Counted from the stretch's first letter, positions 44,278 through 54,006 are shown. The stretch is 64,000 nt of DNA from CAZCDS01 sp964497585 (GCA_964497585.1 CAZCDS010000024.1:26474-90473), one strand, 5' to 3'. Notes: generated by a model from the letters alone, not told the origin. Made by a program: numbers and translations.

Positions 44278-45477
44278 ATGATGCGCTCGTTTTGCTTACT
44301 GTTCCTCGCCGTCTCTCTCACATTCTCGGGTTGGCCCGCGCCGACGAGCGCCGGCACGAAGGCCCCTCACGACAAGCCTGTTGTGTTCGGACTCCTGCTC
44401 CTGGAATCGCGTGACGACCGCGGATGGAGTCAGGCCCAGTATGAGGCAGGACGGTTTGTCGAGAGGGCGATACCCGGCACGAGAATGATCTTCGTCGAGA
44501 ATGTGAATCCCCGAGACCGACGTCATTTGGATATTCCCAAGCTTGTGGACGACCTGGTTTCCCGGGGGGCCAGGCTTGTCATTGCCGGGTCGTACGACAT
44601 GCGAAAGGGGATACTGAACGCGGCCCGGCATCATCCCCACATCTGTTTCGTCCACGTTGCCGGCGACGACGCTCTGTCCGGTAATGCTCCGGCGAACCTT
44701 TCGAATCTCATGTGCAGGGCCTACTTCGGAGCCATGATGGCCGGCTTCGTGGCGGGGCTTACGACCCAGTCCGGCAGGATCGGTTACGTCGGTGCGAAAG
44801 CTCAGCCTGAAACCTTCCGGATTGTTTCGTCCGCTTATCTCGGGGCCCGATACGGGTGGAGTGGGATCCGGATGCAGGACTCAAAGGATCTGCATTTCAC
44901 TGTGTCGTGGATCGGATCGTGGTACCCTATTCCGGGCAAGACGCTCGATCCAGGCGCCGTGGCCCAGAGCTTTGTGAACGCCGGGCATGACGTGATCATT
45001 TCCGGAATTGACTCTCCGGATGCCCTGAAGATCGTACAAAGGAACCGCAAGCAAGGGAAAGAAGTGTGGGCCATCGGCAACAACTACCGGAAGGTCTGTG
45101 CAGTGGCTCCACACGCCTGCCTCGGAACACCCTACCTGAATTGGGTTCCGGGGTATGTGAAGTTCATCGAGGCCCTGCGTCAAGGTGACTGTACGAGCAG
45201 ATGGGAATGGTTGGGACCTGATTTAAATGACCTCAACTCGGCCACCAGGAGTTCTGTCGGATTCGTGCCTGGCCCGGCTCTCAAGCGAGAGATCGGGGAG
45301 GCGCTGGGCCGGTTCGTTGGCGGCCTCGCATCAGGGAAGGTTCGACTCTTCAAGGGGCCACTCCAATTCCGGGACGGGACGTTTTTCCTGAGGGCAGGTC
45401 ACGTTGCGACCGACCAACAGCTCTGGCATATGAGGGAGCTCCTCAAAGGCATCGAAGGCCCCGAGAGGCGGCAATGA
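44278..45477 (+). CDS. BMP-family (PnrA-like) substrate-binding lipoprotein-type protein
   Basis: A 399-residue protein with a signal peptide (residues 1-25, cleavage after PTSA; no lipobox Cys is evident). The BMP-family landmarks are GWSQAQYEAGRFVERAIPGT, VIAGSYDMRKGI, AYFGAMMAGFVAGLTTQSGRIGYVG and VIISGIDSPDALKIVQR. The family binds nucleosides (PnrA/TmpC) or similar ligands and feeds an ABC transporter. A kinase on the same strand upstream hints at a nucleoside or sugar ligand, but the transporter is absent from the window. Confidence 0.88.
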   Translation: MMRSFCLLFLAVSLTFSGWPAPTSAGTKAPHDKPVVFGLLLLESRDDRGWSQAQYEAGRFVERAIPGTRMIFVENVNPRDRRHLDIPKLVDDLVSRGARLVIAGSYDMRKGILNAARHHPHICFVHVAGDDALSGNAPANLSNLMCRAYFGAMMAGFVAGLTTQSGRIGYVGAKAQPETFRIVSSAYLGARYGWSGIRMQDSKDLHFTVSWIGSWYPIPGKTLDPGAVAQSFVNAGHDVIISGIDSPDALKIVQRNRKQGKEVWAIGNNYRKVCAVAPHACLGTPYLNWVPGYVKFIEALRQGDCTSRWEWLGPDLNDLNSATRSSVGFVPGPALKREIGEALGRFVGGLASGKVRLFKGPLQFRDGTFFLRAGHVATDQQLWHMRELLKGIEGPERRQ

Positions 45478-45631
45478 AGCAGCACTTGTCGGGAAGACAC
45501 GACGAACCGTACTTTCCGGAACCCTTCTGGAAACGATAGAGACGGAGTGTCTGTTGCCCGTCAGCCTCCGGGCGGTCAAGCAGTACGATCCCCATGCCAC
45601 CATCTCCCCAAAGGATTCAGGAGAGACGCTC

Positions 45632-45958
45632 ATGATAGGCTGGTTCTACCTCGGCGGCGCCATTCTCTTCGAAGTGGCCGGAACGACCGCAATGAAACTG
45701 TCCGAAGGTCTTACAAGGTTCTGGCCTTCGGTGACTATCTTTGTCACGTACGGAGTGTCCTTTGTACTGCTCACGCTCTGTCTCAAACATATGGACGTCA
45801 GCATCGCATACGCGATTTGGGCGGCACTGGGCACTGCCCTGATTGCTGTGATCGGCCTGCTGCTTTTCAAGGAGCCGCTTTCATGGCAGAAGATCTTTTT
45901 TCTCGGACTCATCATCGCCGGCGTCATCGGCTTGGAAATGTCGCACGCGAGCCACTGA
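45632..45958 (+). CDS. SMR-family multidrug/guanidinium-type transporter
   Basis: The 108-residue SMR protein has four transmembrane helices and the essential Glu at position 14 (GGAILFEVAGTTAMKLSEG). WPSVTIFVTYGVSFVLLTL follows, and AYAIWAALGTALIAVIG is the conserved third helix. The ATG at 45632 follows AGGAGAG; an upstream in-frame start adds 26 unconserved residues. SMR proteins function as dimers (often paired) in drug or guanidinium export; only one copy is present here, so it may be a homodimer. Confidence 0.92.
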   Translation: MIGWFYLGGAILFEVAGTTAMKLSEGLTRFWPSVTIFVTYGVSFVLLTLCLKHMDVSIAYAIWAALGTALIAVIGLLLFKEPLSWQKIFFLGLIIAGVIGLEMSHASH

Positions 45959-46017
45959 TTAGACCGGCCAAGATCAATGCGCCCGGCCGGGATCGAGACC
46001 CGTTCTGCACGCAGCGC

Positions 46018-46908
46018 TTACTTGCGCCCGAAAAGTCCGGGGAGGAAGTACCTCACGATGAGCATCGCCCGGCCCTGGTAATGCTTTCCGACCTCGTCCT
46101 CCCTGAGAAATCCGAGGGAGGCATTGTACCTCATCGTATCCCTCCAATCCCGCGAGAAGTCGTCGGAGAAATCCTCCAGTCTCTGTGGCCGGATCTTCCA
46201 GCCGGACTTGGCCCCGACCTGCTCGACATGTCTCCGGTGGATTTCGAAGAGTGCCTCAGGGTCGAGGACTTTCGGGTGATTGCTCACGCTCACGTGCGGG
46301 AGCGGAGTAAGGGGCGACCTCATGGGGGTGTTGCCTGTATTGACTTTGGTTCCGTCGTTGAAGACCGTCTGAAACTCCAGGCAGTTGACACGCCGGATGC
46401 TTCGACACTCCGAATCCCTCGGCTCGGCCATGATCTCGTGGAGAAGGACCGTATGTTCGTCATCCGATGAGCTCATAAGGCGAAAGAAGCCCTCGTGAGG
46501 AAGCTCCGGGACGGTGAAATCCAGGCGTCTCGTGAAGCCCAAAGGCGTGAGCCGCTTAGTAGTGGTTCCGATATAGGGGCTGACCTGCTCCAAGGACTCA
46601 AGAGGAGTCGCGAACGGTACGACGCTCACCTGAACCGGCTGCTTCACCGCCTTGGCTATGGCCATCAGGATCAACCATACCGCGACGATCAGCATGACGA
46701 AGGCGATGACAATCGTATCGGAGCGCGTCACGAATTCGAAAATGTCGTGCAGTCCAGGAACATATTGTTCGAAGAGATTTGGTCCCATGGGAGATTCCGG
46801 TGGAGGTGGGATATCGCGTCCCGCCCGAACCCCCGGTGCGAAAAGGGAGGACGCCAGCCACGGAAACAGGGATATCCCAGCGGTTATGAATCTACTCGGG
46901 AAGGTCAT
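46018..46908 (-). CDS. membrane-anchored hypothetical protein
   Basis: A protein of about 296 residues from the ATG at 46908 (MTFPSRFITAG; GGAGGT lies upstream), with a signal-like N-terminus and one strong transmembrane helix (IVIAFVMLIVAVWLILMAIA, about 65-85). The C-terminal 200 residues are charged, with VNTGNTPMRSPLTPLPHVSVS and a final RYFLPGLFGRK. I do not recognise the domain. The membrane helix followed by a large soluble region is consistent with a type II membrane protein. The next gene on the same strand, the SGNH-discoidin protein, ends 127 bases away. Confidence 0.6.
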   Translation of the reverse strand: MTFPSRFITAGISLFPWLASSLFAPGVRAGRDIPPPPESPMGPNLFEQYVPGLHDIFEFVTRSDTIVIAFVMLIVAVWLILMAIAKAVKQPVQVSVVPFATPLESLEQVSPYIGTTTKRLTPLGFTRRLDFTVPELPHEGFFRLMSSSDDEHTVLLHEIMAEPRDSECRSIRRVNCLEFQTVFNDGTKVNTGNTPMRSPLTPLPHVSVSNHPKVLDPEALFEIHRRHVEQVGAKSGWKIRPQRLEDFSDDFSRDWRDTMRYNASLGFLREDEVGKHYQGRAMLIVRYFLPGLFGRK

Positions 46909-47095
46909 GTAGACAGAGCACCTCCGCCACAGGCGTGACACAGCACAGAACAAATGAGGACGATTCACGGCCTTGCCCGAATCTCCGGATCGATTGCCGT
47001 CGGCTGTTCTCTCCTCGGCAGGTTACACGAAACCGGCATTCGTCGCAATCGAGAAGCAGGTCATCAGGAAGACAACCGATCCGGCTAAAATACGG

Positions 47096-48961
47096 CTATC
47101 GGGCGACGCTCCAGAGCCTCAACTTCATGGTGCGCTCCTTCGTTCCGACGGGGCGGTACCTCAGGTAGCGTGCGTTGACCGGCTCTGCTCCATAGTACTC
47201 GAAGCCAGGCCACCGGGATAGTGAGTCGAGCTCGGCATTTTCCGACTGCACGAGGGTCTTCCAGTCCGTTCGGTCGACGGACCACTCTACAACCCATTTC
47301 TTTGGTACGGAAGTCTTGTCCGCCCAGACGATCCTCATCCGGCTTACGGGTTCGACCCGCCCAACATCCAGGATTACTTCCAATTTCTCTTTCGGGCTTA
47401 CGGGCTTTGAGGAGTAGAGCGCAGGCGACGGATATCCTTGCACCATGTTCTTGGGGCCGTTTTCCGGCGAATCCGGAGGAGGGGCATAAAGGATCTTTCC
47501 CGACGCTGCCAGATCCCAGAAGTAGGTGTCCTTTTCCCCGATCCGGTCACTGGCGCTGAGGGGTTGTTTGAAGAAGTGCTCCTTGATGAGGTTGGAAAGC
47601 TCTTTGGCGATCAGGTAGTTGGCTCCTGCGGTCAAATGGCACCAGTCGGTGAAGACCCGTTCCGAGACATCGTCGAAGTATCGAGAGAAATCAGCCACGA
47701 AGTAGTGATTTCTGTTCGCGCTCTCGACGATCCGCTCTATGAGGAATTCGTACATCTTGTCCGACGGCAACCCATAGTAGCGCTTCGCACCCTGAAGCTT
47801 CATGAGCGCCTTCTCCTTCTCCTGGAGCGGCTTCTTGGTGAGGTAGAGCCAGGGCTGCAAGGCGAAGATATGGGCCACTCCGTCATTCTTGAGCGCGAGA
47901 TCGAATTTTTCCACGACGCTCAAGACTTCCGCGACATTTCGACCAACGTGCTTGGATCTTTCCTCAACCGAAATCTTGAGCGAGTACGGCTTGGGTCCCT
48001 GGGCGTCCCATGATTCTGTCTTGTCCAACAGAGCCCCGCTGAGTTCCTGGACCGTGTCCCTCCCCGCCCAAAACGCGGACATGAGGTACGTATTGTTCTT
48101 GAGCCAAAGGGTCAGATATGAGGACAGGCCCGCCCTGTTGTACGAGAATACCTGGCGCCATATGTTGCTGTACTGGCCCTCCTTAAAGTAGTCCCAATCT
48201 GGAGTGATCTTGCTCACCAGGGCAATTTCGTTGGCTCCGTCCAGGGAGACGATCATGTCCGGTTTGTACCGTCTGAGCTTGGTGATATAGCGCAGAAGAT
48301 CATGCTGGTACGCATATCCCCATACAGCGGCGTTGTACACACGGATCTTCTTTCCGGGGATCCGCGCGGTGGAGTTGAGTATCTTCTCCATGATATGGGA
48401 GATTGTCTCGCGATATTCCAACGTGTATGGGCCGACAACCGAGTGAGCTTCACCGGTGGCGCCCATTCCGAAGGCAGTAGACCCGCCGGTGAGGAAGATC
48501 CGCAGCTCATCCGGAGGCTTCTCAAGCGGAATTTCTCGGGGCTCGCGGAACCCCGCGTTGTTTGCGTACTCGAGTCTGTTCCCTTTGCCCAGATCGAATA
48601 TGAGGCATACACCAGGGACAAAATCGTAGTCGTAATGGCTGACCGGCCGCGTGTAGTCGCGCTTGACCATCTCGAAATTGTGCGGGTAGATTTGCCCATA
48701 ACCGCTCGTGCGGAGGGCGTATTCCGCCGCCCATTCCAGTCCGAGCAGGATGAGGACGACGGCGGCCACCAGGAAAACCGTGTAGAGCAGGGCTTTGGCC
48801 GAAACCGACGCGGCCTTCCGCACGTACCTCAGGGGGGGGGACCCACCCGCTGTTGCATCCGTATCTGAACGGAGCGGCGGCTTCAGGTCGCTCACTTCCT
48901 TTTCTTTCTCTGAATGACCGTCCACGGCATCAACCTTGGGTCGATTGACTTTGTTAGGCAT
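47096..48961 (-). CDS. membrane-anchored SGNH hydrolase with C-terminal discoidin-like domain
   Basis: A protein of about 621 residues. The cytoplasmic tail is followed by one transmembrane helix (residues about 58-78), then an SGNH/GDSL-like esterase domain with nucleophile GGSTAFG (Ser about 162), an Asn/Gly-type oxyanion region (LDGANE), and the Asp/His end motif DWCHLTAGANYL. From about residue 490, SVDRTDWKTLVQ... and ARYLRYRP match a discoidin/F5-8 type C carbohydrate-binding domain. A role in O-acetyl removal or transfer on a surface glycan is plausible. ATG at 48961 with AGAGG upstream. Confidence 0.8.
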   Translation of the reverse strand: MPNKVNRPKVDAVDGHSEKEKEVSDLKPPLRSDTDATAGGSPPLRYVRKAASVSAKALLYTVFLVAAVVLILLGLEWAAEYALRTSGYGQIYPHNFEMVKRDYTRPVSHYDYDFVPGVCLIFDLGKGNRLEYANNAGFREPREIPLEKPPDELRIFLTGGSTAFGMGATGEAHSVVGPYTLEYRETISHIMEKILNSTARIPGKKIRVYNAAVWGYAYQHDLLRYITKLRRYKPDMIVSLDGANEIALVSKITPDWDYFKEGQYSNIWRQVFSYNRAGLSSYLTLWLKNNTYLMSAFWAGRDTVQELSGALLDKTESWDAQGPKPYSLKISVEERSKHVGRNVAEVLSVVEKFDLALKNDGVAHIFALQPWLYLTKKPLQEKEKALMKLQGAKRYYGLPSDKMYEFLIERIVESANRNHYFVADFSRYFDDVSERVFTDWCHLTAGANYLIAKELSNLIKEHFFKQPLSASDRIGEKDTYFWDLAASGKILYAPPPDSPENGPKNMVQGYPSPALYSSKPVSPKEKLEVILDVGRVEPVSRMRIVWADKTSVPKKWVVEWSVDRTDWKTLVQSENAELDSLSRWPGFEYYGAEPVNARYLRYRPVGTKERTMKLRLWSVAR

Positions 48962-49202
48962 CACATCCTCTTCATTGCTGTGGGATTCCTCTGCGAACCC
49001 GACGGCTCACGAAGCCCGGTGGCCGGGTTCGGCAGGATATCTCATGGAGAAGACCGCGCTGGGATGGGGAGCCAAGAGTCTCACGGCTCTCATACCGTGC
49101 ACTATCAGACAGTAACGCGTGAGTTCCACCTGGGGTGACGGGGAATCCGGGCAGTTTGAACACGCGTTGGTATCCCGCGCGACGATCAGCCTGTAGGTTG
49201 CA

Positions 49203-49640
49203 TTAGATGATGAGGACCGTGGTGAGAATGACGTCGAGGTGTGCATGGAGCACGAAGAAGTCTGTCGAAACAACCTCGGGACACGGCCCGGAATCACAGG
49301 AGTGAAGACCGGGGTCTATGCGGTGTCCGATACCGACCGAGAACGCCGAACGAGGGTCGGAGACGGGCGAGCGTGCACGGCCGATCATGACCCAAGGAAT
49401 CTCCAGACACTGTCCTCTGCACTTACAAGGCAGGCTCCGGACCGCATTGGAGAACCGTCCGTAAGAAAAATGGGGTGGTGCACTTTCCCAGGATGACTCA
49501 GAGCAGCAGTAATATACGTGTGCGACGTGCGATTCGGCGCAGTGGCCGGGATAGCCTGGGCAGAGGACCGCGTCACCCGCTCCAAACATTGCTGTCAGGA
49601 TGCAGACAAAGAGGTTTATCCATTTCCGCAGTCCTACCAT
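49203..49640 (-). CDS. small secreted Cys-rich hypothetical protein
   Basis: A predicted 145-residue protein from the ATG at 49640. A signal peptide (MVGLRKWINLFVCILTAMFG, cleavage near AVLC) is followed by a Cys-rich region (C-C, PCKCRGQC). Codon use looks like real coding sequence and a GGGAAG lies upstream. No homology is recognised. A 24-base-longer start exists at 49664. It could be a metal- or sulfur-handling secreted protein, but this is a guess. Confidence 0.45.
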   Translation of the reverse strand: MVGLRKWINLFVCILTAMFGAGDAVLCPGYPGHCAESHVAHVYYCCSESSWESAPPHFSYGRFSNAVRSLPCKCRGQCLEIPWVMIGRARSPVSDPRSAFSVGIGHRIDPGLHSCDSGPCPEVVSTDFFVLHAHLDVILTTVLII

Positions 49641-50062
49641 TTTCAGAGACTTCCCACCGGACACCTTGTTGGGAGGACGAGCACCACGCGAATACTCATC
49701 AGTCCTTTTCTCCTCGATGACGAAGAATTTTGGGTGACTCTGTCGGGAAAGTCAAGTGCTTCCCACTCGATCCCTTCAACGGACCGAACCGTTCCGGTTG
49801 GGGTCGCCTGAGGGGGGAATTGATTAGATGTTGACGCAATGCCGCGTTTATGCTACGGTTCTCAGAAGGGTTACTTTCCAAGTGAATACAGACGTTGCAC
49901 GGGAGATGAGGGAATGCGTCACACCTAATGGATAACGAAATGTTATCATAGATGGTTTGTGAGGGCTTCCTCGTTCCCGACACGGGGTGTTAGGAAGGCG
50001 GGGCGTCTGTAAGGGACAGCGCTAACAAGCGACTGTAACGGAGGTTTAGGAGGTTTCACAAG
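49641..50062. other. intergenic region with a doubled Shine-Dalgarno at its end
   Basis: No gene is evident. The end of this region carries two overlapping AGGAGG-like sites (GGAGGTTTAGGAGGTTT at about 50039-50055) before the start of the small secreted protein, indicating strong translation initiation. Confidence 0.5.
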
Positions 50063-50323
50063 ATGAAGAAGACAACGAAAGTGGTGGTCATTGCCGTGGC
50101 GGTGGCGGTCTGCCTGTGTCTGTTCGCAACCGTGGCAACGGCCGGATGGTACAAGTGGTACCGCGCGCCGGTGGTCGTGGTTCCTCCTTGTCCCGTGGTG
50201 CCATACTGCGGCCCGGTGTACTGTGGGCCGCCGGTAGTGGGATGGTGCGGTCCGGTTTACTGTCGCCCACCTCTCTTTCCCGCGCTGAAATTCAAGAAGT
50301 GGTTGCGGGGCTGCTGGTGGTAG
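50063..50323 (+). CDS. 86-residue secreted Val/Pro/Cys/Tyr-rich protein
   Basis: The ATG at 50063 is preceded by AGGAGG. A signal peptide covers residues 1-27 (KKTTKVVVIAVAVAVCLCLFATVATA). The mature part is Pro/Val/Cys-rich with internal near-repeats YCGPVYCGPP and WCGPVYCRPP, then a basic tail. Such short CGP-rich secreted proteins are common and usually uncharacterised. No relation to the neighbouring ATP-binding gene is evident. Confidence 0.75.
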   Translation: MKKTTKVVVIAVAVAVCLCLFATVATAGWYKWYRAPVVVVPPCPVVPYCGPVYCGPPVVGWCGPVYCRPPLFPALKFKKWLRGCWW

Positions 50324-50554
50324 ATTGATGGGTGGCCGGGATTTCTCTTGCGGCCTACCCAAGGGTTGAGAAGGACGCGCATGCGCTCCACTGGGAGGGG
50401 GGGCACATCAAGTTGTGACTTGTTTCGGTAACCGGGGTGTCTTGATCGTTCCAGGAATGGGCGGAGGCACACCGGTTTCCTTTGTCTGGAGTTCCGACAG
50501 GGAGGTGCAGCCGGTTGTCTTGATGAAACGCGGCTGCGTGACGACAGCACCCGC

Positions 50555-51781
50555 TCACCTGGCTCCCTTCAATTTCATCAGGGCGTCAAGCTGAGTGACA
50601 GCAGCCTGAGCGAATGCCTCTTCGTTTATGTGGGCGTCGACCTTGAGCACCTCGATCTCCGGATCAAGCAAACGCTCAATCTCGGAAATGAACAGCTCAT
50701 TGGTTTCCGGCTCGAAGAGAGGTCCTTTCTCGGAGTCGGCCTCGGACCAGCCCTTGATCGGGATCACGAATTTCGTCGGCCCCGTTGCCCGGTTGAGCTT
50801 CTCCGAAATCGTGTGAGCAAGGCTGGTGACGTCCTCAGGAGTCGTACGCACTGCGGATCTGAAATCATACCAGAAGACTTTCCGGCCTTTGACAGCATCG
50901 GGCATGTTGTCGAGGGAATCGAATTCCAACACGACGCAGTCCAGTCCCCCGGGCACCACAACCTGAGGAATGCCACGGCGACCGGCCGACTCGAGCCTGC
51001 CGGGTCCGATGGCTCCGCAATAGCCATCATACATCTGATCGGAGAATTCATGGAGAGCGAAGTCGAGCACGCCGCTGATGATCCCCTGGTCCACGAGGTC
51101 CTCCATGGCCATTCCGCCCGTGCCGTTTGCGTGAAAGGGCGCGACCTCGTATCCATTGGCCTCCAGCAGACGTTTGACGCTCATCGCGCCCTGGGTAATA
51201 AATCCGAATGAGGTCAGGCCGATGATGGGCCGCTCAGACACTATTTTACCCGCTTTTCGGGCCATTCCCGCTATCGCGGCCGCGGCGTTGGCAAGAATCT
51301 TCTCGCTCACGGGGTTCAGGCCGAGGATATCAATGACCGAGTGCATCACCGCGATGTCCTTGGTCCCGATAAGCTCGCTCATGTCCCTGGAGGCCACGGT
51401 GGAGACCATTAGTTTGGGGACCCCCAAGGGGAGTTCTCTCATTACTCCCATGCCGATATGTGTTCCGGTCCCCCCTCCGAGGGAAATGACCGCGGCGATC
51501 TGCCCCTGACGGTGAAGCTCCAATGCTATCTGAGACGCGCCTTCGATCATGGTCTCGACTGCCAGCCTTCGGTCCTGGGCTTCCCGGAGTTTGTCCATGG
51601 TTGATCCCGCGCGCAATGCGACCTGCTCACGAGAGATGTCCGGTCGGGTCGCCGGCTCATGAAGCGTGCCAACATCCACCACCAGGGTGGTACATCCATT
51701 TTCCTCGATGAGTCTGCCCAGGTATCCGACTTCTTCACCTTTGGTGTCCAGGGTGGCGACAATCAATACGACAGGAACCAT
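50555..51781 (-). CDS. Tm-1-like ATP-binding domain protein (UPF0261), copy 1
   Basis: A 408-residue UPF0261/Tm-1-like protein. It has VATLDTKGEEVGYL at residues about 7-20, a Gly-rich loop SLGGGTGTHIGMGVMR near 115, VPKLMVSTVASRDM, and a C-terminal IKGWSEADSEKGPLFEP block. These proteins have an N-terminal ATP-binding Tm-1-like domain and a C-terminal TIM-barrel signal-transduction-like domain; the reaction is unknown in bacteria. ATG at 51781 with GGGAGA upstream; an earlier start adds 17 unconserved residues. It is divergent in position from its paralog at 61094-62326 across the aromatic cluster. Confidence 0.88.
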   Translation of the reverse strand: MVPVVLIVATLDTKGEEVGYLGRLIEENGCTTLVVDVGTLHEPATRPDISREQVALRAGSTMDKLREAQDRRLAVETMIEGASQIALELHRQGQIAAVISLGGGTGTHIGMGVMRELPLGVPKLMVSTVASRDMSELIGTKDIAVMHSVIDILGLNPVSEKILANAAAAIAGMARKAGKIVSERPIIGLTSFGFITQGAMSVKRLLEANGYEVAPFHANGTGGMAMEDLVDQGIISGVLDFALHEFSDQMYDGYCGAIGPGRLESAGRRGIPQVVVPGGLDCVVLEFDSLDNMPDAVKGRKVFWYDFRSAVRTTPEDVTSLAHTISEKLNRATGPTKFVIPIKGWSEADSEKGPLFEPETNELFISEIERLLDPEIEVLKVDAHINEEAFAQAAVTQLDALMKLKGAR

Positions 51782-51951
51782 AACCACGTCTCCCGATTTC
51801 TCAATACGTACCACGTGAACGTGATACCCCACAGATTACATCCTCCGCGGACTTTGGAAAAGTATTTCGTTTTCCGCTACTCCTGGAGTTGTCAACGCAA
51901 GTCTCTCTTCGGATCCCTATGGAATCTCCACGTCGGAAGGTTTTCGTTAGC

Positions 51952-52872
51952 CTAGCCGACTGCTTCTTCAGTTGGAGGCGCGGGGAGTTTCGCGCCGTAC
52001 TTCCGGGCAAGTCTCAGGAAGTGTCTGATGGGAATGGACAGTGACTCATTGCGACGGGTGACGATGTCGGTATGGAAGCTGATGTTCCCTTCCTCGAGCA
52101 TGATCTGTCTGAGCAGACCCTCGGCCAACTTGTCTTCGACTTCGTGGGACAGCATGAATGAGACGCCCTTGCGGCGCTCGATGTAGGCGAGGATGAAGTT
52201 GAGGCTCTCCGACTCCACCACCATGGAAGGATTCACGCCGAAACGATTGAGCTTGTCGAGAATCGCGTTTCGCGAACCTGAGCCCCTCTCACGGATAACC
52301 ATTGTTTCGCCGCCGAGAGAAGTGATCGACACGGTCCCTCGCTGAGCCAAAGGGTGGTCGGGACTGGCTACGAGCACGAACTCGCACCGGGCGAAGGGAA
52401 CTGCTTTGAGCGATGAACCGTACTGTGTACGGGCCACCACTACCAGGTCTTCGTCTCGTTTGGCTACCCTTCTAATAAGATCTGCGGAATTGCCCTCGCT
52501 TAATCTCACGTGAACCTTGGGGAACTTCTCCTGGAACAGGTCGATGAGGTCGGGCATGACTGTCCTGGCATAGGTCTTCGTCGTCCCGATACGAAGATTC
52601 TCTTTGGCGCTCTTTCCGGCTTTGTCGAGGATGTCCTCGATTTGCCGTACTCGGGAGAACACGCGCTTGCTCAGAAGGAACAATGCCTCGCCCGTTGGCG
52701 TGAGGTGGTATCCGTCCGTCTGTCGATAGAACAGTTGGACGCCGCACTCGTCCTGAAAGCCGCTCAGTTGCTGGGAAACTGCCGGCTGACTGACGTGCAG
52801 GTGCTGCGCGGTCCGGCTCATGGACATGAACTGGCAGAAATGGTGGAACGTTTCGAGGTGCCTGAGATTCAT
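51952..52872 (-). CDS. LysR-family transcriptional regulator
   Basis: A 306-residue LTTR. The N-terminal helix-turn-helix is MNLRHLETFHHF...LHVSQPAVSQQLSGFQ (residues 1-40), followed by a typical linker and the effector domain (IGTTKTYARTVMPDLIDLF...). The ATG at 52872 begins the standard first helix. It lies divergently upstream of ubiX and the aromatic cluster, so it is the natural candidate regulator of that cluster. Effector (phenol or 4-hydroxybenzoate) is a guess from position. Confidence 0.9.
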   Translation of the reverse strand: MNLRHLETFHHFCQFMSMSRTAQHLHVSQPAVSQQLSGFQDECGVQLFYRQTDGYHLTPTGEALFLLSKRVFSRVRQIEDILDKAGKSAKENLRIGTTKTYARTVMPDLIDLFQEKFPKVHVRLSEGNSADLIRRVAKRDEDLVVVARTQYGSSLKAVPFARCEFVLVASPDHPLAQRGTVSITSLGGETMVIRERGSGSRNAILDKLNRFGVNPSMVVESESLNFILAYIERRKGVSFMLSHEVEDKLAEGLLRQIMLEEGNISFHTDIVTRRNESLSIPIRHFLRLARKYGAKLPAPPTEEAVG

Positions 52873-53442
52873 CTCGGTGCTTTTAGCGGCGTGACCTTGC
52901 AGCCATTATAGTATAAGTTCGCCTAATAAGCCCATAACTTTTTATTACTTGACTTCCCATCAGAAATACCGAAAAGATGTTAAATATCTAGGACTCGTCG
53001 CTTCCGCAGGGAGGGATGGTCTGTTCACCTCTAGGCAATCCGGCCGGTTCACGGGAAACGCGTCGCGTCCTGCGCGGCGCTGTTCAAAACGTACCGAGAA
53101 TCTTGACGTTCGACGATCTCTACCAGGCGGATCCAGAAGGAGACCCTGGTGCGTCGCGGGGAGTTTCAACGGAGCATTCCAGGCCTGCAATCGGCCTCAA
53201 CGGTCGGTTGGTGCGGCGCAACACGGGAGCCTGAACCTCAAGCGGCTCACGTATTTCCAGATAACTCTGTTTCGTTACCGGATTGCGGCCGTCCCGAATC
53301 GGGGTCCGAAGCTCTATCAACCGTGCGTCTAGCGAGGCTTCGGCTGTCCGAAACCTTGCGGAGGCTCAATCAAAGTGGGTCCGTGGGATAGGGCTCTGCT
53401 CGGACCTCTTGATGTCCCGGACGAGTCCGGAAAGGGGATGAC
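52873..53442. other. divergent control region between lysR and ubiX
   Basis: This 570-base region has no supported gene. Its left end is AT-rich, with TATAAT-like and palindromic elements close to the lysR start. The right two thirds leading to ubiX are GC-rich and unremarkable. It is the expected location of the activator site for the aromatic cluster. Confidence 0.5.
52924..52947. promoter_or_regulatory. dyad compatible with a LysR-type binding box
   Basis: TAATAA (52924-52929) and TTATTA (52942-52947) are exact reverse complements separated by 12 bases, close to the T-N11-A geometry of LysR-type boxes. The dyad lies about 50 bases upstream of the lysR ATG, overlapping the likely lysR promoter region. 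Confidence 0.35.
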
Positions 53443-54006
53443 TTGCGGAGAATAGTCATCGGCATCAGCGGCGCCAGCGGAGTCATCTACGGAGTTCGAA
53501 TCCTGGAAGTGCTCTCTGAAACCGAAGGTATTGAAACCCACCTCGTATTGAGTCAAGGCGCCCGAGTGACGCTGCAATTGGAGACTTCGGTGCATCCGGA
53601 CGAGGTGGAGGCTCTGGCCGATTACGTCCACAAGCCGGAGAATCTTGCAGCACCTCTCTCAAGCGGTTCCTTTCGTACCGATGGGATGATTGTTGCTCCG
53701 TGTTCCATGAAAAGCCTCTCGATGATTGCCCGCTCCCTCAACGACAATCTCCTCGTGCGAGCGGCGGACGTAACCCTCAAGGAAAGAAGGAAACTGGTAC
53801 TGATTCCCAGGGAAACTCCCCTCCATCTCGGCCACCTGCGGGCAATGGCCGAGGTAACTGAGATGGGCGGAATCATCCTGCCGCCCGTTCCGTCCTTCTA
53901 CCACAAGCCGCAAACTATTGAGGAAATCATTGACCAGACGGTGGGCAAAGCGCTCGATCAGTTCAACGTTTCCCATGACCTTTTCAATCGCTGGGCGGGC
54001 GGATGA
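53443..54006 (+). CDS. ubiX: UbiX-type flavin prenyltransferase
   Basis: A 187-residue UbiX. The N-terminal GISGASGVIYGVRILEVL (about 5-22) is the FMN/phosphate-binding signature, MIVAPCSMKSLSMIA lies mid-protein, RRKLVLIPRETPLHL follows, and PPVPSFYHKP is near the C-terminus. UbiX makes prenylated FMN for UbiD-family (de)carboxylases, fitting the UbiD gene downstream. The start appears to be TTG at 53443 with AAAGGGG upstream, since no ATG or GTG is well placed. Its stop overlaps the next gene by four bases (ATGA). Confidence 0.92.
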   Translation: MRRIVIGISGASGVIYGVRILEVLSETEGIETHLVLSQGARVTLQLETSVHPDEVEALADYVHKPENLAAPLSSGSFRTDGMIVAPCSMKSLSMIARSLNDNLLVRAADVTLKERRKLVLIPRETPLHLGHLRAMAEVTEMGGIILPPVPSFYHKPQTIEEIIDQTVGKALDQFNVSHDLFNRWAGG

